Part shown: in pieces, positions 1-8,350 of the stretch
Layout of the letters: every line of letters begins with the position of its first letter
Numbering within the stretch: position 1 is the stretch's first letter
From: Hyphomicrobiales bacterium
Lineage (GTDB): Bacteria; Pseudomonadota; Alphaproteobacteria; Rhizobiales; Beijerinckiaceae
NCBI GenBank assembly: GCA_003567055.1
Contig: PXAW01000128.1
Location: forward strand, 1 to 8,893
Length of the DNA: 8,893 nt
Reading direction: 5' to 3'
Made by a program: the position numbers and the translations under genes
Notes under the pieces: model-generated
The model's database searches: none
What the model was told of the DNA's origin: nothing
What the model saw: the letters and a program-made list of their open reading frames with translations, nothing else

Positions 1-510
1 CCAGACCATGGCGACGGCGAAGGTCACGGCCTTGAACAAGGGCAGCGGCATGCCGCTCACGCCGGCGAGCAGGGGCCCGATCGTACGCGTCGGCGCGAAG
101 AACTTCCCGGCAAACAGCCACCAGGCGCCGTGCTGGCGCAGACCCGTCTGGGCGCGTTCGACGAGATTCGGATAGCGGCTGAGCGGCCAGATGCGCAGGG
201 TGGCGCCATCATAGCGGCGACCGATCGCGTAAGACAGCATGTCCCCGCAGATCGCGCCGATCGTGCCGGCCAGCCAGACGATCCAGAATTCGATACCCGA
301 CGCGGCAACGAGCGCGCCGATCGCCAGAAGCGTCATCGTGGCCGGTACGAACAGCGAGATGATCGCCAGCGATTCGACGAAGGCCAGCAGACCCACGACG
401 AGGGGCGCGTAGCCGGCATTGGCCGAAACGAACGCGACGATATTCTCCAGAATCTCTGCCAAAACCCATCCGCCCGTCTCGAGGAAATCCGGCACCCGTG
501 AGGCGCGCAT
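1..510 (-). CDS. DedA family integral membrane protein (C-terminus beyond window)
   Basis: Inner-membrane protein of the DedA/SNARE-associated family. Family members act in membrane homeostasis and several are linked to flipping undecaprenyl phosphate or phospholipids; the substrate cannot be told here. The frame is open to the left edge, so 170 codons are visible. An N-terminal hydrophobic segment (about residues 36-70) contains the re-entrant-type element FVESLAIISLFVPAT with Glu46. A second hydrophobic stretch, WIVWLAGTIGAICGD (76-90), ends in Asp90, and YAIGRRY follows. The diagnostic motif GKFFAPTRTIGPLLAG lies at 135-150 with conserved Arg142 and Gly150; many relatives have GRF where this has GKF. 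The start is uncertain: ATG at 510 has no clear Shine-Dalgarno, while the in-frame TTG at 462 would give LAEILENIVAF, closer to where family proteins usually begin, with a weak GGCGGA upstream. It is transcribed divergently from glgP. Confidence 0.9.
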   Translation of the reverse strand, partial: MRASRVPDFLETGGWVLAEILENIVAFVSANAGYAPLVVGLLAFVESLAIISLFVPATMTLLAIGALVAASGIEFWIVWLAGTIGAICGDMLSYAIGRRYDGATLRIWPLSRYPNLVERAQTGLRQHGAWWLFAGKFFAPTRTIGPLLAGVSGMPLPLFKAVTFAVAMVW

Positions 511-791
511 ACCGGGCACGACACGCCCGTATCGCGCTGCATCGCAGGGAGTTTGCAGCAAATCCCGGCGGATGCAATGCCCGGAAAAGGCAAAGCTTCA
601 CGTGTAAAATCTGTGTACAAACAGCGAAAACACCGGCGAATACGCCGTTTTCGTGCCCGTCTGCTTGACCGCGTCGCGGATATTCATCCATATAAATTAC
701 GGTTCAGAGTCAGCATGCGAAACGGGGCGAATTCAGCTGGGCTTTTTTCGTTCAGGGTACCCCCTCGGCCACACAGAACAACGGAACGACG
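511..791. other. Divergent intergenic region, DedA gene / glgP
   Basis: This gap is visibly richer in A and T than its flanks, especially 590-720, as expected of a region holding two divergent promoters. A TTGACC at 665-670 and a TATAAA at 691-696 lie on the plus strand, but they are 20 bp apart, which is too long for a good sigma-70 promoter, so I do not call one. An imperfect hairpin sits at 625-653. No convincing small gene was found. Short frames that cross the region have the arginine-rich, low-complexity composition of shadow ORFs. Confidence 0.5.
625..653. repeat. Imperfect hairpin in the DedA/glgP intergenic region
   Basis: CGGCG (634-638) and CGCCG (643-647) pair around an AATA loop. 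Outside them CGAAAA (625-630) pairs with TTTTCG (648-653), leaving a 3-nt CAC bulge on the left side. A GC stem flanked by an A tract and a T tract resembles a bidirectional intrinsic terminator. The flanking genes diverge, however, so termination is not the obvious role. It could be a leader structure or a protein-binding site. Confidence 0.45.
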
Positions 792-3302
<2,511 letters not shown>

Positions 3303-3351
3303 GGCGGGGGCGGCTGCAGCGACGCAATGATGCATGCCCGGATCCCGAATT

Positions 3352-4104
3352 CTACAGGTCAAGCCCGTAGAGATCCCGGCGCAGCTTCTCCACCAGCGGT
3401 TCCAGTCTCGGCATGTAGGGGTGGAGGCTGAGGGCCTGTTCGTAGCTTGCCAGCGCGGCAGCTTCGTCCCCGGCTTCGCGCAGGATATGGCCGAGCCCGG
3501 CCCAGGCGGTGAAATGGCGCGGCTCCAGCGTGACGGTGCGGTGGATGTCGGCCATTGCGGCGAGAGGATCGCCGAGACGATGAAAGGCGACGGCGCGCCG
3601 GCTCCAGGCTTCGGCCCAGTCCGGCTGCATCGCGACGATGCGATCGAGCAGTTCCACGGCCAGCGCATGGTCGCGCTCCCGCATGGCCTGTTGCGCACGC
3701 GACATCAGCAGATCCGCCGTATCCGAACCCGAGCGCAGCCAGCGTCTGTTGATCATCAGCACCACGCCGCGCGCTTCGGCGGCATCTTCCGCTTCGCCGA
3801 GCCGCACGAACAGGTCGTCGAGGGTCGAATCGGTGCGGGCGGGCGGGCGTTGCAGAAGCGCTTCGCTGATCACGATGGCCTCGCGACCGGCTCCCGTGAA
3901 GCTGCCGGCCCCCTCGGATTCGGCACCGGATCGCGGCACCGTGTCGCCCGGCAGCTGGCTGAGCCGCATCTCGGGATTCCCGTTTGCCGCCGGTTCGGGA
4001 AGGGCGCGCGCCGACGATTCCGCAGAGGGAGCGGGACCGGCGAGAATCGCGATCAGGGCGACCGTCGAAAGGAAGCGCATGAGTAATGATGCTGAAAACG
4101 GCAT
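3352..4104 (-). CDS. Exported tetratricopeptide-repeat protein
   Basis: Protein of 250 residues with an N-terminal signal sequence and three tandem 34-residue TPRs at the C-terminus. The hydrophobic core FLSTVALIAILAG (11-23) is followed by PAPSA, a plausible signal peptidase I site near residue 28. There is no lipobox cysteine, so the protein is predicted periplasmic rather than a lipoprotein. Residues about 30-90 are rich in Pro, Ala, Gly and Glu and look disordered. TPR1 is about 130-163, TPR2 164-197 and TPR3 198-231, each with the expected small and aromatic residues (for example AEAWSRRAVAFHRLGD and FTAWAGLGHILREAGD). TPRs bind partner proteins; no enzymatic function is implied. The start may be ATG 4104 or ATG 4080; the second gives a more classical signal peptide (MRFLSTVALI), and neither has a strong ribosome-binding site. 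It is convergent to glgP and divergent from olsB. No specific orthologue is recognised. Confidence 0.85.
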   Translation of the reverse strand: MPFSASLLMRFLSTVALIAILAGPAPSAESSARALPEPAANGNPEMRLSQLPGDTVPRSGAESEGAGSFTGAGREAIVISEALLQRPPARTDSTLDDLFVRLGEAEDAAEARGVVLMINRRWLRSGSDTADLLMSRAQQAMRERDHALAVELLDRIVAMQPDWAEAWSRRAVAFHRLGDPLAAMADIHRTVTLEPRHFTAWAGLGHILREAGDEAAALASYEQALSLHPYMPRLEPLVEKLRRDLYGLDL

Positions 4105-4219
4105 CCGCCGTCAATTCACATAAGCGTGCGACCGAAGGTATCGCCGGCCACCCCGGAATCCGCAGGCCCGGCCCCGCCAACGGCATGGCGCATCGACCGG
4201 CCCGGCCCCCGAATGGTTT

Positions 4220-4247
4220 CCGGTTTGTCATCATTTCGTGAAACCGG
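4220..4247. repeat. Perfect 7-bp inverted repeat (operator-like) over the olsB promoter
   Basis: CCGGTTT (4220-4226) and AAACCGG (4241-4247) form a perfect inverted repeat with a 14-nt gap. The half-site centres are 21 bp apart, two helical turns, as expected for a dimeric regulator reading one DNA face. The repeat overlaps the -35 and spacer of the predicted olsB promoter, a position that suits repression. The regulator is not identifiable from sequence. The gap contains TTGTCAT (4225-4231), which resembles one Pho-box half-site, but the neighbouring half-sites at 11-bp spacing do not match well. Confidence 0.45.
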
Positions 4248-4253
4248 TATGAG
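4225..4253 (+). promoter_or_regulatory. Predicted sigma-70-type promoter for olsB
   Basis: TTGTCA (4225-4230, five of six to the TTGACA consensus) is followed by a 17-bp spacer and TATGAG (4248-4253, four of six to TATAAT). Transcription would start near 4260, giving a leader of about 110 nt before the olsB ATG. It is the best-spaced promoter-like pair I found in this gap. Confidence 0.5.
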
Positions 4254-4298
4254 ATGCCCGTGAAATGTGCAGATCATCGCGTGCGGACAGCCCGCGAT

Positions 4299-4334
4299 CC
4301 GCAGCGCGGCAGAAGCCGCATGTTGCGGCTGCGG
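4299..4334 (+). other. Stem-loop in the olsB leader
   Basis: GCCGCA (4315-4320) pairs with TGCGGC (4324-4329) around a TGT loop. CCGCAGC (4299-4305) is the exact complement of GCTGCGG (4328-4334), which overlaps the inner stem. The RNA could therefore form the inner stem extended by CCGCA/TGCGG, or an alternative longer-range pairing. It lies between the predicted promoter and the start codon and ends about 38 nt before the ATG. No U-tract follows, so it is not a simple terminator. It does not match a riboswitch class I can recognise. Confidence 0.4.
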
Positions 4335-4372
4335 AGCGGGTTGCGCAGTGAGGGATCGGGGAAATTTCGGAA

Positions 4373-5353
4373 ATGGCGTCCACCATCGAGAAATCCGTAT
4401 CGGCAGGTATTGCGGAAATGCGACCGGCCTCGCTCGCCGTCGAGGCGTTGCAGGCACGCGCGGTTGAACCGGTGGCAGCCGCTGCCGGCATCATGATGCC
4501 TGAAGGCACTTTCGCCGGTCATCGCAGAGGCCGCGAAGCGACCGGGCTACGCGCGACGAATGCGGCCTGCATCGGGCGCATCGGCAATCTCGAGCTCCGC
4601 CTCGCGGTGGATGAGGAAGATGTCGTTCGTGCGCAACGGCTGCGTTATCACGTCTTCTACGAAGAAATGGCGGCGCAGCCGGATGCGCTGGCATCGGTCA
4701 CCGGGCGCGACGCCGACGCTTTCGATGCCATATGTGATCATCTCCTCGTGCTCGATCACGGGCAGGGGGAGGCGCCCGAAATCGTGGGAACCTATCGGCT
4801 CCTGCGCCAGGAGGTCGCGCGGCGGCATGGCGGGTTCTACAGCGCCTCGGAATACGCCATCGGCGCGATGCTCGAAGCACATCCCGATGCGAATGTGCTC
4901 GAACTCGGGCGTTCCTGCGTGCGCGCCCCCTATCGCAACAAGCGCACGGTGGAATTGCTCTGGCACGGCATCTGGAGCTATGTGCTGCGCCATCGTATCG
5001 ATGTCATGCTCGGCTGCGCGAGCCTCACGGGCACCGATCCCGAGGCGCTCGCCCTGCCGCTGAGTTTTCTCGCGCATTTCGCCCGCGCGCCGGAGGAGTG
5101 GTGTGCGCGTGCGCATGAGCATCTGCACGTCCCGATGGCGCGCATGCCGCGCGAGGCGGTCGACCCGCGCGCGGCGCTCGCCGCCCTGCCGCCCCTGATC
5201 AAGGGTTATCTCCGGCTCGGGGCCGGTTTCGGCGACGGTGCCGTGGTCGACCGGCAATTCGGAACCACCGACGTTCTGGTGGTGCTGCCGGTCTCGCGCA
5301 TCAATCCGCGCTACATCGCTCATTTCGGCGCCGATGCAGGGCGACACGCGTGA
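4373..5353 (+). CDS. olsB: L-ornithine N-alpha-acyltransferase (lyso-ornithine lipid synthase), OlsB type
   Basis: Predicted to transfer a 3-hydroxyacyl group from acyl-ACP to the alpha-amino group of ornithine, the first step in making phosphorus-free ornithine lipids. A second acyltransferase (OlsA), not in this window, would complete the lipid. The protein has 326 residues. An extension of about 65 residues precedes the GNAT-like acyltransferase domain (Acetyltransf_5 type). Diagnostic stretches are IGNLELRLAVDEEDVVRAQ (70-88), LRYHVFYEEM (90-99), VGTYRLLRQ (138-146), LELGRSCVRAPYRNKRTVEL (176-195), LPPLIKGYLRLGAGFGDGAV (272-291) and FGTTDVLVVLPV near the C-terminus. The ATG at 4373 has only a poor purine-rich ribosome-binding site. 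In-frame ATGs at residues 16 and 41 are alternatives, so the N-terminus is less certain than the core. In rhizobia ornithine lipids increase under phosphate limitation. A related GNAT acyltransferase with another amine acceptor is the main alternative. Confidence 0.9.
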   Translation: MASTIEKSVSAGIAEMRPASLAVEALQARAVEPVAAAAGIMMPEGTFAGHRRGREATGLRATNAACIGRIGNLELRLAVDEEDVVRAQRLRYHVFYEEMAAQPDALASVTGRDADAFDAICDHLLVLDHGQGEAPEIVGTYRLLRQEVARRHGGFYSASEYAIGAMLEAHPDANVLELGRSCVRAPYRNKRTVELLWHGIWSYVLRHRIDVMLGCASLTGTDPEALALPLSFLAHFARAPEEWCARAHEHLHVPMARMPREAVDPRAALAALPPLIKGYLRLGAGFGDGAVVDRQFGTTDVLVVLPVSRINPRYIAHFGADAGRHA

Positions 5354-5369
5354 TGTGACCGGATGGTCA

Positions 5370-5404
5370 AAGCGCCCGGCCTGACGGGGTCGGACCGGGC
5401 GCTT
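5370..5404. terminator. Bidirectional terminator hairpin between olsB and pckA
   Basis: AAGCGCCCGG (5370-5379) and CCGGGCGCTT (5395-5404) form a perfect 10-bp inverted repeat around a 15-nt loop. It sits between the stop codons of the convergent genes olsB and pckA. The AA/TT ends give a short T run on both strands, which is weak but common in GC-rich alphaproteobacteria. It probably ends both transcripts. Confidence 0.75.
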
Positions 5405-5431
5405 CGTGATTGGGCCTTCGGATCGGCTTCG

Positions 5432-7036
5432 TCAGATCAGCTTCTGCGGCGCGGCGGCGCTGACATCGGCATCGACCTCGCCCTCGAAGCGCTTGAAGTT
5501 CTCCTGGAACATGTCGATCAGCTTCTGCGCCGTCTCGGCGAAGGCGGCCTTGTCCCGCCAGGTCTTGTGCGGGGTCAGGATATGCGGCTCGACGCCCGGC
5601 ACATGGGTGGGCACGGCCAGTCCGAAATACGGATCGCGGCGGAAGTCCGCCTTGGAGAGCGAGCCGTCGAGCGCCGCCGTCAGCAGCCGGCGGGTGACGC
5701 GGATCGGCATGCGCCGGCCGATCCCGTGCTTGCCGCCGGTCCAGCCGGTATTGACCAGCCAGCAATCCACATGGTGGCGCGCGATCAGTTCGCGCAGGAG
5801 ATTGCCGTAGACGGAGGGCGGGCGCGGCATGAAGGGGGCGCCGAAACAGGTCGAGAAGGTCGCCTGCGGCTCGGTCACGCCCTTCTCGGTGCCGGCCACC
5901 TTGGCGGTATAGCCGGAGAGGAAGTGATACATCGCCTCGGCGCTGGTCAGCTTGGCGATGGGGGGCAAGACGCCGAAAGCGTCGCAGGTGAGCATCACGA
6001 TGTTCTTGGGATGCCCGCCGCGCCCGGTCTCGCTGGCATTGGGGATGAAGTCCAGCGGATAGGCACAGCGCGTGTTCTCGGTCTTGGAGCCGTCGTCGAA
6101 ATCCGGAACGCGCGTCTGCGGATCGATCACCACATTCTCGAGCACCGTGCCGAAGCGGCGGGTGGTGGCGTGGATCTCGGGCTCGGCATCGGCGGAGAGC
6201 TTGATCGTCTTGGCGTAGCAGCCGCCCTCGAAATTGAAGATGCCGTTGGGGCCCCAGCCGTGCTCGTCATCGCCGATCAGCGGACGCTCGGGATCGTTGG
6301 AGAGCGTCGTCTTGCCGGTGCCCGAGAGGCCGAAGAACACGGCCACGTCCGAGGGGCTCGACATGTTGGCCGAGCAATGCATCGGCATGACGTTCTTCTC
6401 GGGCAGGATGTAGTTCAGATAGGTGAAGACCGATTTCTTCATCTCGCCGGCATAGGAGGTGCCGCCGATCAGGACGATCTTGCGGGTGAAATCGATGGCG
6501 ATCACCGTTTCCGAGCGGCAGCCGTGGCGGGCCGGATCGGCGCGGAAGCTCGGCAGGTCGATGATGGTCAGGTCCGGCTGGAAGGAGGGCAGCAGGTCAC
6601 GGTCGGGCCGGCGCAGGAGGTTGCGGATGAACAGCGAATGCCAGGCGAATTCGGTGAAGACCCGCGCGCGCACCCGGTAGGCGGGATCGGCACCGCCGAA
6701 CAGATCCTGCGCAAACAGCTCCTTGCCTTCGGCATGGGCGATGAAATCCTGGAGCAGCGTGTCGAACTGCTCCGGCGTGATCGCCCCGTTGGCATCCCAC
6801 CAGATCTTGTCGTCGGTGTCGGAATCGCGCACGACGAACTTGTCCTTGGGCGAGCGGCCCGTATGCACGCCCGTCTCCGCGACCAGCGCGCCGCCTTCGG
6901 CGAGCTGCGCTTCGTCGCGCTGCAGGGACTGCTCATAGAGTGCCGGCGCTTCGAGATTCCAGTAGACGCGCTCGAGATTGCGCAGGCCGATCGCCTCTGC
7001 GCCGTTCGCGCGGTTGAATACGCCGATATTCTCCAC
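5432..7036 (-). CDS. pckA: Phosphoenolpyruvate carboxykinase (ATP)
   Basis: Cytosolic gluconeogenic enzyme converting oxaloacetate and ATP to PEP, CO2 and ADP; it lets cells grow on organic acids. The protein has 534 residues, normal for the family. Visible features: TGRSPKDKF (59-67) with Arg61, expected to bind oxaloacetate; [13 protein letters not shown] (190-202) with Tyr195 and Lys200/Lys201; MHCSAN (219-224) with metal-binding His220; the P-loop [11 protein letters not shown] (236-246); the second metal site GDDEHGW (255-261); and ENTR (320-323) with the nucleotide/substrate arginine. All key residues expected for activity are present. The start is GTG at 7036, fixed by a strong Shine-Dalgarno. 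It is convergent with olsB. In rhizobia pckA is the divergent neighbour of chvI; here a HugZ-like gene lies between them on the same strand as pckA, 279 bp upstream, so pckA probably has its own promoter. Confidence 0.98.
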   Translation of the reverse strand: MENIGVFNRANGAEAIGLRNLERVYWNLEAPALYEQSLQRDEAQLAEGGALVAETGVHTGRSPKDKFVVRDSDTDDKIWWDANGAITPEQFDTLLQDFIAHAEGKELFAQDLFGGADPAYRVRARVFTEFAWHSLFIRNLLRRPDRDLLPSFQPDLTIIDLPSFRADPARHGCRSETVIAIDFTRKIVLIGGTSYAGEMKKSVFTYLNYILPEKNVMPMHCSANMSSPSDVAVFFGLSGTGKTTLSNDPERPLIGDDEHGWGPNGIFNFEGGCYAKTIKLSADAEPEIHATTRRFGTVLENVVIDPQTRVPDFDDGSKTENTRCAYPLDFIPNASETGRGGHPKNIVMLTCDAFGVLPPIAKLTSAEAMYHFLSGYTAKVAGTEKGVTEPQATFSTCFGAPFMPRPPSVYGNLLRELIARHHVDCWLVNTGWTGGKHGIGRRMPIRVTRRLLTAALDGSLSKADFRRDPYFGLAVPTHVPGVEPHILTPHKTWRDKAAFAETAQKLIDMFQENFKRFEGEVDADVSAAAPQKLI

Positions 7037-7043
7037 GAGACTA

Positions 7044-7050
7044 TCCTCCC
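7044..7050 (-). promoter_or_regulatory. Shine-Dalgarno sequence fixing the GTG start of pckA
   Basis: Read on the minus strand, GGGAGGA precedes the GTG start codon at 7036 by 7 nt. This near-perfect match to the anti-Shine-Dalgarno sequence supports the GTG start over later codons. Confidence 0.8.
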
Positions 7051-7059
7051 TGTTGGTTG

Positions 7060-7086
7060 CGCCCGTATCCCGTTATCGGGGGGGCG
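7060..7086 (-). other. Hairpin in the pckA leader, just upstream of the ribosome-binding site
   Basis: CGCCC (7060-7064) pairs with GGGCG (7082-7086). CCCG (7069-7072) pairs with CGGG (7077-7080) around a TTAT loop, with an asymmetric internal loop between the two stems. The structure ends about 10 nt before the Shine-Dalgarno in the pckA mRNA. It could affect translation or mRNA stability, but GC-rich leaders form such stems by chance fairly often. Confidence 0.35.
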
Positions 7087-7245
7087 TCCGGAGTCCGGTG
7101 CGGGTCCGGCGGCAATGGCGCATCCGGCCCGTTCGACAATACTCGCAGCGCCCCGGCGCTCCGGCAATGCGAAAGCCGGCAAAGCCCGACGGCATCCGTC
7201 CCGACACGCTGCATGCAAGCGGCCCTGCGACCGCGAACGCGCCTT

Positions 7246-7273
7246 TCAATAAATGCGCAGAGCGAGACGTCAA
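7246..7273 (-). promoter_or_regulatory. Candidate promoter for pckA
   Basis: On the minus strand TTGACG (7273-7268) is followed after 16 bp by TATTGA (7251-7246). The -35 is good (five of six); the -10 is poor (three of six). It would give a leader of roughly 200 nt. The remainder of 7037-7315 holds several scattered TCCGG motifs (7087, 7094, 7105, 7123) and no gene that I can support. Confidence 0.35.
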
Positions 7274-7300
7274 CCGGCAAGCGGCGGATTCACCCCGCAT

Positions 7301-7321
7301 AAAGGCTATCAGGGGTCAGCC
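7301..7321 (-). terminator. Weak possible terminator overlapping the hugZ-like stop codon
   Basis: On the minus strand GGCT (7321-7318) pairs with AGCC (7307-7304), possibly extended by one G-U pair, and TTT follows (7303-7301). The stem is only 4-5 bp and overlaps the TGA, so this is a weak candidate. If it does not function, the HugZ-like transcript could read on into pckA. Confidence 0.2.
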
Positions 7322-8194
7322 GCGCGCCTTCCTCGCCAGATCCACCAGCACGGCGCGCAGGGCGTCCGGGGTGGTGACGGGGGTGGGGAAGGGGATGCGG
7401 GTGCAGTGGTCGCCGCAGGCGAGGTCGAGGCCTTCCGGGTCGAGGCCGGTGGTGCGCCAGACGCCACCCGGCACAGATTCGCCGCCCGGCACAGATTCGC
7501 CGCCCGGCGTCGAGGCGCCATCACCATCCTCCCCCGCACCCGCGAGATCCTCCCCCGCACCCGCGAGACGGGTGGCGTAGAGCGCGAGCGCATCGGCATG
7601 GTCTTCGTTCATATGCGCAACCGCGCCGTCATGAGCGGCGAGGAGAGCCCCGGCGCCGGTGAGATCGAGGATCAGATCGTCACGCGTGAGCGCGGCGGCG
7701 CGGGCGAAGCCGCCATTGAGATGACCGGCCTCCACCTCCATGCGGAACCAGGCGAAATCGCTGAAATCGGCGTAGAGCTTCGCCTTGGGATGACGGGCGA
7801 GAAAACGGCTGCGGGCGCGCGCCGCCCGGTCGGCATCGTCGAGGCGCTGCACCCGCCCGATCAGCGAGAGCCTGGGATGAGCGAGCGGATCGCCCTTGCC
7901 CCGGGCGGCGAGCAGCAGCGAAGCGCGGGGGTCGCGTTCGAGATTGGCGCGATGGGCGGAGAGCTGCGAGAGCAGAAGGAGCGGGGCGCCGTCGATATCG
8001 GTGGCGAGGCTGACCAGCGTGGCCAGCGGATGGCCGTCACGGGCGCCGTCGCAGGTGGCGAGCGCGCCGGCGCGGATCGTGCGCAGGAGATGGCGGGCGA
8101 GGCCGCGCGCATCGAAACCCGCCTCCTGCGCACCGGGCAGAGAAGCCGCGCCTTGCCTCTCCCGCATGCCTGCGCCGTCGCCGTTGCCTTGCAT
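7316..8194 (-). CDS. HugZ/PNPOx-like FMN-binding split-barrel protein with DUF2470 domain
   Basis: Predicted cytosolic protein of the pyridoxamine-5'-phosphate-oxidase-like superfamily, HugZ subgroup. HugZ of Helicobacter degrades heme; other members have unknown roles, so heme binding here is an inference. The protein has 292 residues. The split barrel spans about 27-165, with RHLLRTIRAGALATCDG (34-50), HPLATLVSLATDIDGAPLLL (55-74), LSQLSAHRANLERDPRASLL (75-94) and SLIGRVQRL (110-118). YADFSDFAWFRMEVEAGHLN (141-160) and GGFARA follow. The DUF2470 domain begins at HMNEDHADALALYA (194-207) and resumes at WRTTGLDPEGLDL (246-258). Between these parts is a Gly/Glu/Pro-rich loop of about 35 residues made of two tandem repeats, which lengthens the protein beyond the usual family size. 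ATG 8194 is supported by GAGGAGAGG on the minus strand (8209-8201). The gene is divergent from chvI and upstream of pckA. Confidence 0.85.
   Translation of the reverse strand: MQGNGDGAGMRERQGAASLPGAQEAGFDARGLARHLLRTIRAGALATCDGARDGHPLATLVSLATDIDGAPLLLLSQLSAHRANLERDPRASLLLAARGKGDPLAHPRLSLIGRVQRLDDADRAARARSRFLARHPKAKLYADFSDFAWFRMEVEAGHLNGGFARAAALTRDDLILDLTGAGALLAAHDGAVAHMNEDHADALALYATRLAGAGEDLAGAGEDGDGASTPGGESVPGGESVPGGVWRTTGLDPEGLDLACGDHCTRIPFPTPVTTPDALRAVLVDLARKARG
7467..7508. repeat. 18-bp in-frame tandem repeat, 2.3 copies
   Basis: The unit CCCGGCACAGATTCGCCG occurs identically at 7467-7484 and 7485-7502, followed by a partial copy CCCGGC (7503-7508). On the coding strand it encodes PGGESV twice plus PGG (residues 230-244 of the HugZ-like protein). 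Perfect copies that preserve the frame suggest recent replication slippage. Confidence 0.9.
7526..7567. repeat. 21-bp in-frame tandem duplication
   Basis: Two identical 21-bp units lie back to back at 7526-7546 and 7547-7567. They encode LAGAGED twice (residues 210-216 and 217-223 of the HugZ-like protein). Only about 18 bp separate this duplication from the 18-bp repeat, and the two units share no sequence, so they arose as separate events in one loop. Confidence 0.9.
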
Positions 8195-8226
8195 AGCAAG
8201 CCTCTCCTCACCATCTGCCGATCAGG

Positions 8227-8247
8227 CGAAATTTGCCCGAAAATGCA
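8227..8247. promoter_or_regulatory. 11-bp-spaced direct repeat upstream of chvI
   Basis: CGAAATTTGCC (8227-8237) is followed directly by CGAAAATGCA (8238-8247), so two CGAAA elements lie exactly 11 bp apart, start to start. OmpR/PhoB-type regulators, the family of ChvI, usually bind direct repeats with this spacing. A CATAAT at 8265-8270 could be a -10 element for chvI, though no good -35 lies at the right distance, as in activator-dependent promoters. Both roles are inferred; two five-base matches are weak evidence. Confidence 0.3.
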
Positions 8248-8350
8248 TCTACGTGCTTAATGGTCATAATTTGGGCCGATTGCACTGGCGTTGCCGAGAG
8301 GGCCGCATTGTCGCAGCCGCCGGCCCGCAGATGAAACCGAGGATCAACTG

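Noticed and set aside
665..696. TTGACC ... TATAAA as a glgP promoter
   Set aside because: The 20-bp spacing is too long for a normal sigma-70 promoter, and no better-placed -10 matches. It is noted only in the intergenic description.
4225..4242. Full Pho box upstream of olsB
   Set aside because: Only TTGTCAT matches a half-site well. The adjacent heptamers at 11-bp spacing match the consensus at two or three of seven positions.
6440..6470. [11 protein letters not shown] in PckA instead of the GGTWYGGEMKK of E. coli as a damaged active site
   Set aside because: The catalytic tyrosine and lysines are retained, and the Ser form is what I recall from rhizobial PckA, so this is a lineage variant rather than a lesion.
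5363..7252. 629-codon open frame on the plus strand opposite pckA
   Set aside because: It is antisense to a complete PEP carboxykinase with all catalytic motifs, has low-complexity composition, and its start lies inside the olsB/pckA terminator region. It is a codon-bias shadow.
7467..7567. Repeats considered as a CRISPR array or a regulatory repeat cluster
   Set aside because: The units are directly tandem without spacers, have only about two copies, differ in length (18 and 21 bp) and keep the reading frame of a coding gene.
7253..8260. 335-codon open frame opposite the HugZ-like gene
   Set aside because: The minus frame has recognisable PNPOx and DUF2470 motifs and a strong Shine-Dalgarno. 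The plus frame has none, and its Arg/Gly/Glu-rich composition fits a shadow.
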